A stretch of 5,234 bases of DNA, taken from positions 1 to 5,234 of the forward strand of contig DAOWFV010000101.1 of the NCBI GenBank assembly GCA_030637805.1, given 5' to 3'. The notes under the pieces were generated by a model that was not told the origin of the DNA, did no database searches, and saw only the letters and a list, made by a program, of their open reading frames with translations. This document shows positions 1 through 5,234 of this stretch, one piece after another; within the stretch, counting starts at the first letter, position 1, and each line of letters begins with the position of its first letter. The DNA is from Acidobacteriota bacterium. Its GTDB lineage: Bacteria > Acidobacteriota > Thermoanaerobaculia > Thermoanaerobaculales > Sulfomarinibacteraceae. A program made the translations under genes and the position numbers.

Positions 1-22
1 CGTGACCCCCCACCGTGAGCGG

Positions 23-57
23 GTGGCCGCTCGCCGGCGATCCCCGGCTGCGGCCAC
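23..57 (-). terminator. GC-rich stem-loop, possible terminator of the minus-strand gene
   Basis: Positions 23-30 (GTGGCCGC) pair perfectly with 50-57 (GCGGCCAC). Inside this, 33-37 (GCCGG) pairs with 44-48 (CCGGC) around a 6-nt loop, with a small internal loop between the two stems. The hairpin begins 41 bp beyond the TAG stop of the minus-strand cNMP-domain gene, a reasonable place for a transcript end. There is no T-tract on either strand after the stem, so it is not a classical intrinsic terminator. It could be a Rho-assisted or RNA-stabilising 3' hairpin, or chance pairing in GC-rich DNA. The rest of 1-98 shows no gene, only a tandem 7-bp repeat (GAAATTC twice) at 81-94. Confidence 0.35.
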
Positions 58-98
58 ATCCGCTCCCGTCGGCGGGTTCCGAAATTCGAAATTCCGAT

Positions 99-1817
99 CT
101 ACTCGTGGCTCGCCATCACCCGCCAGGCGACGAGGCGCTCGTTCATCGCCCGAAGCCGCCGGCAGAGGAGGCGGCACAGGAGCTGGAGGAACTGAACCGC
201 TGCATCCGGGTCCATGGACAGCACCTCCTCCAATAGCGAGCGACTGATGGAGAAGACCGTGCTGCCCGAGGAGTGGGCGCGGGCGTCGGCGGAGCGCGGC
301 TGGTCGTCGATCAGCGCCATCTCTCCGAAGACCTCTCCCCGGGAGAGCATGGAAAGACACTCCTCGCCCATTCCGGGGACCATACGGGAGATGCGGATGG
401 TCCCGTCGACCACGATGTAGAGGCAGTCGCCCCGCTCGCCTTCGGCAAAGACCAGGGCGTTGGCGGGATAGCTCTCCTCGCGGGAGTATTTGGCGAGCAA
501 GCGCAGCTCCTGCGCCGACAGCCCCTGCTCGCGGAGGATCTCCAGCTTCGCCTGCTCGGGAAGATGTACCCGCTGGCCCTCGCCCTCTGAGGCACGTTCC
601 GGCTGCCAGGGAACCGCGGGGACGCCGAAGAGCTCGCTCATCTGCGCGTTGGCGGCCCGGACTTTTGCGGCGAGGGTCTGCCAGAAACCCCACAGCAGGC
701 TCACCGCGAGCTCGCGGTCGGATGCGACCGCTCGGTCGAGGGCCTCGGAGGGAATACTGAAGAGCGAGCCGCTGCCCACCCCGAAAGCGGTGGCCGAGCG
801 GTTGAGCCCGTCGAGATAGGAGACCTCGCCGAAGAGAGATCCGAAGCCGAGGGTGGTGAGAATCTGGGTACCCGCCGGGGTGGTTCGGGTGATGTGGACT
901 GTGCCCTGGCGCACGAGGTGCAGGTCACGACTCTCCTCGTCCTCGGTGAAGATAACCTGTGCGTGTTCGAAGGATGTGGGCTCCACAAGCTTGCCGAGCG
1001 ATATGAGCTGGTCGTCGTTGAAGTGGCGGAAAAGGCTCATGGAGCGGAGCTCGGTGGCGCGCTGCAACAGGTTGTCCGTGGTGGGGGTGGCGGTGGCGAC
1101 CGTTTCGCGTCGTTCCGGAATACCGGCTGCAGAGAAGATCCTCGCGTGGCTCAGGGCGACGTTGTCGCACGCCTTCTGCAGGGTGGCGGTTCGTTTGGCG
1201 AGGAGTTTCTCCATCTCGGCGGGTTCGCGGTGGCAGAGACGGATCAGGGTCTCCACCCGACGTCGCTCCTGCTGCTGCTCACGCTCGGAGCGCCAGTTGG
1301 CCAGGAGCATGGCGTCCAAGGCGTTTTCCAGGGCAGCATCATAATTCTCGGTCTCCAGGGCGGCGCGCGATGTCTCAACGGCCAGTCTGAAATCCAGGGG
1401 GTTGAGCCGCCGTGCCTGGGCGAACTCGTTCAGACCGGTCTCGACGTCGCCGTGGCGCATGTGAAGAAACCCGGCAGCCGCGTAGGCGAGATAGTTGAAA
1501 GGGGTGCGCAGCTTGGCGAGGTCGATCATGTCCACAGCGCGTGCGAACTCGCCCCGGGTCTCGAAGATGTGCGCCATGCCGAGGGCGTGGGAGGCCTCGA
1601 GATTGCGTCGTTTGAACTCGCGATCGAAATCCTCGAGCCCCCCTTCTCCTCGCAGACGTTCGGCCTCCTCCCGCAGGGTTGCTCCCTGCAGGGAGAGCGG
1701 GGCGGCGATCTCCAAGAGCTCTGCCGCCTCCGAAGGACGGCGGAGGGTGCGCAGACGACGCGCCAGCTCGACCAGCCGGTCGACCATCGAGGGGTGTGGA
1801 AGGATGGACTCGCTCAT
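99..1817 (-). CDS. TPR-like protein with two cyclic-nucleotide-binding domains
   Basis: This 572-residue protein is probably a cytoplasmic signalling or scaffold protein; no signal peptide or membrane segment is visible. Residues about 10-190 are helical and TPR-like: an A/L-rich start, then repeats around GEFARAVDMIDLAK and HGDVETGLNEFAQARRLNP. A charged helical linker (QQQERRR and onward) follows. The first cNMP-binding domain covers about 257-390, with phosphate-binding cassette FGEVSYLDGLNRSAT (E331, R340). The second covers about 430-550, with FGEMALIDDQPRSAD (E499, R508). Both keep the Glu and Arg that usually contact the cyclic nucleotide, so both could bind ligand. It ends in a Leu/Cys/Arg-rich helix (LLCRLLCRRL) with no CRP-type helix-turn-helix, so it is unlikely to be a transcription factor. 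I chose the ATG at 1817, which follows GGGA with 7-nt spacing and lies just downstream of a promoter. The in-frame TTG at 1865 overlaps that promoter's -35 box. The ligand and partner are unknown. Confidence 0.9.
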   Translation of the reverse strand: MSESILPHPSMVDRLVELARRLRTLRRPSEAAELLEIAAPLSLQGATLREEAERLRGEGGLEDFDREFKRRNLEASHALGMAHIFETRGEFARAVDMIDLAKLRTPFNYLAYAAAGFLHMRHGDVETGLNEFAQARRLNPLDFRLAVETSRAALETENYDAALENALDAMLLANWRSEREQQQERRRVETLIRLCHREPAEMEKLLAKRTATLQKACDNVALSHARIFSAAGIPERRETVATATPTTDNLLQRATELRSMSLFRHFNDDQLISLGKLVEPTSFEHAQVIFTEDEESRDLHLVRQGTVHITRTTPAGTQILTTLGFGSLFGEVSYLDGLNRSATAFGVGSGSLFSIPSEALDRAVASDRELAVSLLWGFWQTLAAKVRAANAQMSELFGVPAVPWQPERASEGEGQRVHLPEQAKLEILREQGLSAQELRLLAKYSREESYPANALVFAEGERGDCLYIVVDGTIRISRMVPGMGEECLSMLSRGEVFGEMALIDDQPRSADARAHSSGSTVFSISRSLLEEVLSMDPDAAVQFLQLLCRLLCRRLRAMNERLVAWRVMASHE

Positions 1818-1836
1818 TTTCTGATCCCGACCCCCT

Positions 1837-1865
1837 ATTGTAGTGAAAGCCCGGCTCTGGGGCAA
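1837..1865 (-). promoter_or_regulatory. Sigma70-type promoter for the minus-strand cNMP-domain gene
   Basis: Read on the minus strand, TTGCCC (1865-1860) and TACAAT (1842-1837) are separated by 17 bp. They match the -35 consensus at 4 of 6 positions and the -10 at 5 of 6. Transcription would start near 1830, leaving a leader of about 13 nt before the ATG at 1817, with GGGA (1828-1825) as a modest ribosome binding site. The placement supports the 1817 start over the TTG at 1865. A 15-bp imperfect dyad, GCAA-N7-TTGC (1862-1876), overlaps the -35 box and could be an operator, though short dyads are common by chance. Confidence 0.5.
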
Positions 1866-1912
1866 ACCTCGGTTGCTGGAACAGTGCCCTCGGGTTGAAT
1901 GGATTCCTGAGA

Positions 1913-1927
1913 TTGGGTGTTCCCCAA
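1913..1927. repeat. Short dyad in the divergent intergenic region
   Basis: TTGGG (1913-1917) and CCCAA (1923-1927) form a perfect 5-bp inverted repeat around TGTTC, about 24 bp before the first candidate start of the S55 gene. It could be a regulator binding site or part of the 5' leader. No regulator gene in the window points to it, and chance is a serious alternative. No convincing -35/-10 pair for the plus strand was found. The best candidates are TTGCTG-N16-TTGAAT (1873-1900) and an isolated TAGAAT at 1945-1950. Confidence 0.2.
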
Positions 1928-1950
1928 GAATAGCGATTTCAGCGTAGAAT

Positions 1951-3708
1951 GTGCGTCCGATGAATGTACTTCAATCGATTCCGGTGGTCCTTGTCTTGGC
2001 CGTCGCCGCGGCGGTTGCCGAGCCTGTGGAGGTCCTCGACGTTGCGGAGGCGGTCCCCGGACGGGTCGGGGTCTGTGTGACCGAGATGGACGGTGGCGAG
2101 CGGGTGGAGATCCCGTTGACGGTGCTCGGGACCATCGGCTCGGGGGCGCCCGAGGGTGAGATCGTGCTCGTGCGACTGGACCATCCGCGCTTCGAGAAGA
2201 CCGGGATCATCGCAGGTATGAGCGGCTCGCCGGTCTACCTGGACGGGAAACTCCTCGGCGCCCTGGCCTTCGGTTGGCCGTTCGCCAAGGAGCCCATCGG
2301 CGGTGTGACGCCGTTTTCGCGCATGCTCGAGGTGGTGCCGGGTTCGGGGGAGACGGGCGGCGTGGCCGGTCGTCCGCAAATGGCGGAGATGCTGACCGCT
2401 GCTCACGACGGCACGCTCGGCGGGATGCTTGTCGATTGGCTGCTGCCGGAAGACTCCGGTCCTCTCATGTCGCTGCCGGTGACGGTCGCTGTGGGCGGTT
2501 TGTGGGCCCCCTCGGGCGACGGCTGGCTGGCCGAGGCCTGGCGGCGGATGGGCTGGGTCGCGACACCCGGCGGTGCCGGGTCCGTCGGCGATGCGTCCGC
2601 GCCCATCCTGCCCGGCAGCATGGTTGCCGGCGTGCTGGTGGACGGAGATGCCACCGTCGCGGCGGGAGGCACGGTGACGGAGGTGCGCGGCGACAAGGTC
2701 TGGGCCTTCGGCCACCCGATGCTCGGCGCCGGCACGGTGAGCATGCCGCTGGCCAGGGCCCGGGTGGTGGCGGTGCTGCCGAGCCTGATGAGCTCGTTCA
2801 AATTCTTCATTTCGGGTGAGCAGGTGGGATCGCTGGTCGCCGACCGCGCACACGGCATCCTTGGTCGTCTCGGCCAGGAGGCGCCCATGGTGCCGATCCG
2901 GGTGACAGTGGATGGGCGGGAGTACTCATACCGCGTGGTGCGCAACCCGGTGCTGCTGCCCCTTCTGGCGGCCTACCTCACGCAGGCCACCCAAAGCGCG
3001 CGAGGCCGCGCATTTGGCAACCAGACAATGAGCATGGGCATCAAGGTCCGCTATCCGGATGTGGAGGCGGCGACCATTTCGGCAAGCTTCGCCGGCACCC
3101 AGGCGCCGGCCGAGGCTGCGGCCTTTGCCGCGGCGGTGGTCGGCTATCTCGAGGGATCGAGCTTTTCTCCGCCCGAGGTCGAGTCGGTGGACATTCGCCT
3201 GAATACAGCCGAGGAGCTGCGGATGGCGTCGATCGTGGAGATCGTTCCCGAACGGCGTGTGGTGAGCCCGGGTGAGGAGCTGGAGGTGCGTTTCCGGCTC
3301 CGCCTCCACCAGGGGCGAGAGGAGATGCTTGCCCTGACCCTCCGCATTCCCGAGGGGATTTCGGATGGCCGTATCGATCTGGTTGGTGCGGACGGCGCCG
3401 CGTGGAGCGCTTACGACCTCCAGATGCGGCCGCTCGAGCCGGGGAGCTTTTCCGATGAGGTGCGCCTGGTGAACAGCCTGAAGCCGGCCACCGTCCTGGT
3501 GGCGGTCCTCGAACGCCAGGATGTAGGGGTGGCTTTGGCGGGCGGGAGCTTCTCGGCGCCCCCGAGCGTCGTGTTGCAGCTGCGCTCCGCCCTCGGACCG
3601 AACCTCCGGATAACGTCCCACAGCGTCTTCGCGCGAGCATCCGCCGAGGTTGGGTTTCCGGTGTCCGGCGCACAGAGGATTTCCCTCACCGTGCGCAGCA
3701 AGAACTGA
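1951..3708 (+). CDS. Exported SpoIVB-type (peptidase S55) serine protease-like protein
   Basis: This is a 585-residue protein with an N-terminal signal peptide (hydrophobic residues about 8-23, likely cleavage after AVA, before EPVEV), so it probably acts in the periplasm or outside the cell. Residues about 30-120 carry the S55 nucleophile segment: GIIAGMSGSPVYLDGK with S91 as probable nucleophile, D77 upstream, then GVTPFSRML. Residues about 240-310 carry the other half: GTVTEV, AFGHPML with H255 as probable catalytic His, and GILGRLG. In Bacillus SpoIVB the His half precedes the Ser half, so the order here is reversed. About 390-585 is beta-rich and Ig-like, possibly for binding. SpoIVB's PDZ domain is not evident. 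The start is uncertain. GTG at 1951 gives the signal peptide an Arg; ATG at 1960 gives a more usual codon but no positive charge. Neither has a Shine-Dalgarno, and an in-frame TAG at 1945 rules out a longer form. The gene is co-directional with the propeller gene 16 bp downstream. Family assignment is firm; proteolytic activity and substrate are inferred or unknown. Confidence 0.88.
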   Translation: MRPMNVLQSIPVVLVLAVAAAVAEPVEVLDVAEAVPGRVGVCVTEMDGGERVEIPLTVLGTIGSGAPEGEIVLVRLDHPRFEKTGIIAGMSGSPVYLDGKLLGALAFGWPFAKEPIGGVTPFSRMLEVVPGSGETGGVAGRPQMAEMLTAAHDGTLGGMLVDWLLPEDSGPLMSLPVTVAVGGLWAPSGDGWLAEAWRRMGWVATPGGAGSVGDASAPILPGSMVAGVLVDGDATVAAGGTVTEVRGDKVWAFGHPMLGAGTVSMPLARARVVAVLPSLMSSFKFFISGEQVGSLVADRAHGILGRLGQEAPMVPIRVTVDGREYSYRVVRNPVLLPLLAAYLTQATQSARGRAFGNQTMSMGIKVRYPDVEAATISASFAGTQAPAEAAAFAAAVVGYLEGSSFSPPEVESVDIRLNTAEELRMASIVEIVPERRVVSPGEELEVRFRLRLHQGREEMLALTLRIPEGISDGRIDLVGADGAAWSAYDLQMRPLEPGSFSDEVRLVNSLKPATVLVAVLERQDVGVALAGGSFSAPPSVVLQLRSALGPNLRITSHSVFARASAEVGFPVSGAQRISLTVRSKN

Positions 3709-3715
3709 GCGGATC

Positions 3716-3720
3716 GGAGG
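3716..3720 (+). promoter_or_regulatory. Shine-Dalgarno for the propeller gene
   Basis: GGAGG lies 4 nt before the ATG at 3725, inside the 16-bp gap after the S55 gene's TGA. It fixes the start of the downstream gene. With no room for a promoter in the gap, it also supports translation from a shared transcript. Confidence 0.75.
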
Positions 3721-3724
3721 ATCG

Positions 3725-5234
3725 ATGAGTGCTCGTCTCCACACCCTATTTGTTCTCAGCCTGCTGCTTCTCGGTCAGGTGGCGAGCGCCACCGAGACCC
3801 GCCGCTGGATCGTCGACACCACTGAGCAATTCCTCGAAGGGCGCGGCGAGGGAGTCGCGGTGACCTCCGACGGAATGCTCGAAAGGGTGGGGGGCTGGAC
3901 AGCCGGACCCACATTCTCGGAGCCGGTGGTGCTGGCGGGCGCGCACGAGGCGGATGGATCGCTGATCGTCGGCACCGGCCACCCGGCGCGCCTGTATCGG
4001 GTTCGCCGGGGATCGGCGGAGTTGCTCACCGAGGTGCCGGCCGAGCAGATAACCGCTGTGCTGGTGACGGCGGATCGAGGGATCCTGGTGGCGACGGTCG
4101 CGCCCGGAGTGCTCTACCAATGGGTGGACGGTACCTTGAGCGAGGTCGGGCGCCTTGGCGAGGGCGGCATCTGGGACCTCGCCCTCTTCGACGGCGTAGT
4201 GGTCGCCGCCGGCGGCCCACCGGCATCAATTTACCGGTTGGGCCCGCACGGCTTTGAGCGATGGGTTGAGCTCCCCGACCTCCACGCCCGGTGTCTGGAG
4301 CCAATGGATGATGTCCTCCTTGTCGGAACCTCCGGCAAGGGACTGATCCTCAGCGTCGATGGTTCGGCCAAGGTGGGGGTGCTCGCCGACAGCCCGTTCA
4401 CCGAAATTTCAGACCTCGCCGCGGGTGACGGGGCGGTGTGGGCCGCGGCGCTGGTGGGCGAGCCCGTGGTGCAACAGCCGAAGAAGAAGAACGACAAGAA
4501 CGCGAAGAACGGTGAGGAGGAGAACGCCAAGGCCAAGGTGACAGTTTCGGTGGACCTTCAACTGCCCAAGGTCAACGGGAACACGGCAACCTCGGAGGTG
4601 ATCAAGCTGACTCCCGAGGGTGGGCTGCTCAGCGTTCACCGCTTCACCAAGCAGGTGGCCACCGCCATCGCATGGGATGGCGAGGGGCTGCTTGTGGGAA
4701 CCGGGTTCGAGGGCGAGGTGTGGCGCTTCGTCAACGGTGGCGGGGCGCGTCTGGCCACCGTTGATGCGGTGCAGGTGGTGGGGCTGGTCAACGGCGGCGC
4801 CGCCATCCTCACCCAGGGACCGGGCGGCGTCCTGTGGAGCGGTGCCGACCAGGACCGGTCGCCGAGCTTCCGTTCTCCGACTGAGCAGTTCAAGCAACCC
4901 GTGCGCTTTGGCGAATACCGGGTGGAACCGGGGTCCGGGGATCTGCGCATCCGCTTTCGTTCCGGGATCTCCGCCAAACCGGACGACACCTGGTTGCCGT
5001 GGACCGAATGGCAGTCCGCGGCGAGCGGCCGGGTCTCCCTGCCGCCGGCGAGCTCACTGCAGTGGGAGATCGAATTCCCGCCCGTGGGTGGTGGGTCGCT
5101 CGAGGTGGACCGGGTCGAGGTGGCGGTCGTCGAGGTGAACCTGCCTCCGCAAGTCAAGTCCCTCGGGGTGGAGGAGCCGGGGGTCGTGTTCCTGATGACG
5201 CCTCCTCCCTCGGGGCCGGTCATCGAGGCGGTCC
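3725..5234 (+). CDS. Exported beta-propeller protein with C-terminal beta-sandwich-like domain (3' partial)
   Basis: The frame is open from the ATG at 3725 to the window edge, giving 503 complete codons and no stop. Residues 1-22 form a clear signal peptide (R4, H6, then a Leu-rich core, cleavage after ASA). Seven repeats follow with strand motifs near residues 80 (LIVGTG), 120 (ILVATV), 158 (VVVAAGG), 198 (LLVGTS), 238 (VWAAAL), 322 (LLVGTG) and 361 (AILTQG). The spacing is about 39-40 residues except for one long blade, as expected for a seven-bladed propeller. That fifth blade contains a Lys/Asn/Glu-rich stretch at 253-271. Residues about 395-475 look like a beta-sandwich domain: RFRSG, DDTWLPWTEW (420-429), LQW (445-447) and NLPP (472-475). 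I recall this pattern from acidobacterial propeller proteins. No catalytic motif is seen, so a binding or scaffolding role is inferred. It shares an operon with the S55 protein and may be its partner or substrate. The missing C-terminus could hold an anchor or sorting domain. Confidence 0.85.
   Translation, partial: MSARLHTLFVLSLLLLGQVASATETRRWIVDTTEQFLEGRGEGVAVTSDGMLERVGGWTAGPTFSEPVVLAGAHEADGSLIVGTGHPARLYRVRRGSAELLTEVPAEQITAVLVTADRGILVATVAPGVLYQWVDGTLSEVGRLGEGGIWDLALFDGVVVAAGGPPASIYRLGPHGFERWVELPDLHARCLEPMDDVLLVGTSGKGLILSVDGSAKVGVLADSPFTEISDLAAGDGAVWAAALVGEPVVQQPKKKNDKNAKNGEEENAKAKVTVSVDLQLPKVNGNTATSEVIKLTPEGGLLSVHRFTKQVATAIAWDGEGLLVGTGFEGEVWRFVNGGGARLATVDAVQVVGLVNGGAAILTQGPGGVLWSGADQDRSPSFRSPTEQFKQPVRFGEYRVEPGSGDLRIRFRSGISAKPDDTWLPWTEWQSAASGRVSLPPASSLQWEIEFPPVGGGSLEVDRVEVAVVEVNLPPQVKSLGVEEPGVVFLMTPPPSGPVIEAV
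4481..4537 (+). repeat. Low-complexity AAG/AAC-rich coding tract
   Basis: Codons 253-271 of the propeller gene are almost all AAG, AAC, GAG or GCG/GCC. They encode a Lys/Asn/Glu/Ala tract that starts with three consecutive AAG codons. The A-richness contrasts with the surrounding GC-rich DNA. It falls in a loop of the fifth propeller repeat and is in frame, so it looks like an expanded surface loop, not damage. Slippage or recent expansion is possible. Confidence 0.7.

Noticed and set aside
99..1817. CRP/FNR-type transcription factor
   Set aside because: There is no helix-turn-helix after either cNMP domain and the N-terminus is TPR-like, so DNA binding is not supported.
1818..1865. TTG start at 1865 for the cNMP-domain gene, adding 16 residues
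   Set aside because: The extension overlaps the -35/-10 promoter, begins with a rare start codon with GAGG only 1 nt away, and ATG 1817 has better context.
894..1898. Long plus-strand open frame (334 codons) antisense to the cNMP-domain gene
   Set aside because: It mirrors the real gene on the opposite strand, shows no recognisable domain, and long antisense frames are expected in GC-rich coding DNA.
1939..2853. Minus-strand open frame (304 codons) antisense to the S55 gene
   Set aside because: Its translation is rich in His, Arg and Gly with low-complexity character, while the plus strand encodes a clear S55 domain with a signal peptide.
2926..3744. Minus-strand open frame (272 codons) over the S55 gene's C-terminal half
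   Set aside because: It is a shadow frame with no motif. The plus-strand frame continues without a break and ends just before a good Shine-Dalgarno.
4409..5223. Overlapping minus-strand frames across the propeller gene
   Set aside because: The plus-strand propeller frame is open throughout with a signal peptide and regular repeats, which explains the region.
1..5234. CRISPR array, insertion sequence, tRNA or phage genes
   Set aside because: No regularly spaced repeats, terminal inverted repeats with a transposase, cloverleaf pattern or phage-like proteins were seen on either strand.

Overview
The window is high-GC bacterial DNA with one gene on the minus strand and a two-gene plus-strand operon, divergent across a short intergenic region. 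The two plus-strand proteins resemble secreted families I associate with Acidobacteriota, possibly the Thermoanaerobaculia/Holophagae side. That assignment is an inference from remembered family patterns and was not searched. No tRNA, rRNA, CRISPR array, transposase or phage gene is visible, and nothing suggests recent horizontal transfer.

Layout: 1-98 is non-coding and holds a strong GC-rich stem-loop downstream of the minus-strand gene. 99-1817 (minus) encodes a 572-residue protein with an N-terminal TPR-like helical region and two cyclic-nucleotide-binding (cNMP) domains. It has no DNA-binding domain. 1818-1950 is the divergent intergenic region, with a good sigma70-type promoter for the minus gene and two short dyads. 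1951-3708 (plus) encodes an exported SpoIVB-type (peptidase family S55) protein of 585 residues. 3725-5234 (plus) encodes an exported seven-repeat beta-propeller protein with a following beta-sandwich-like domain, and it runs off the right edge.

The two plus genes are 16 bp apart, the second has a clear Shine-Dalgarno, and both have signal peptides, so they probably act together outside the cytoplasm. The most interesting point is the S55 protein. The segment carrying the nucleophile motif GMSGSP comes first and the segment carrying the catalytic His (AFGHP) comes about 160 residues later, the reverse of Bacillus SpoIVB. The pattern fits a circular permutation of the S55 fold. The propeller protein carries a Lys/Asn/Glu-rich insertion in its fifth repeat. 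The function of this protease-propeller pair cannot be read from the sequence. The cNMP protein is transcribed away from the pair and its link to it is unknown.
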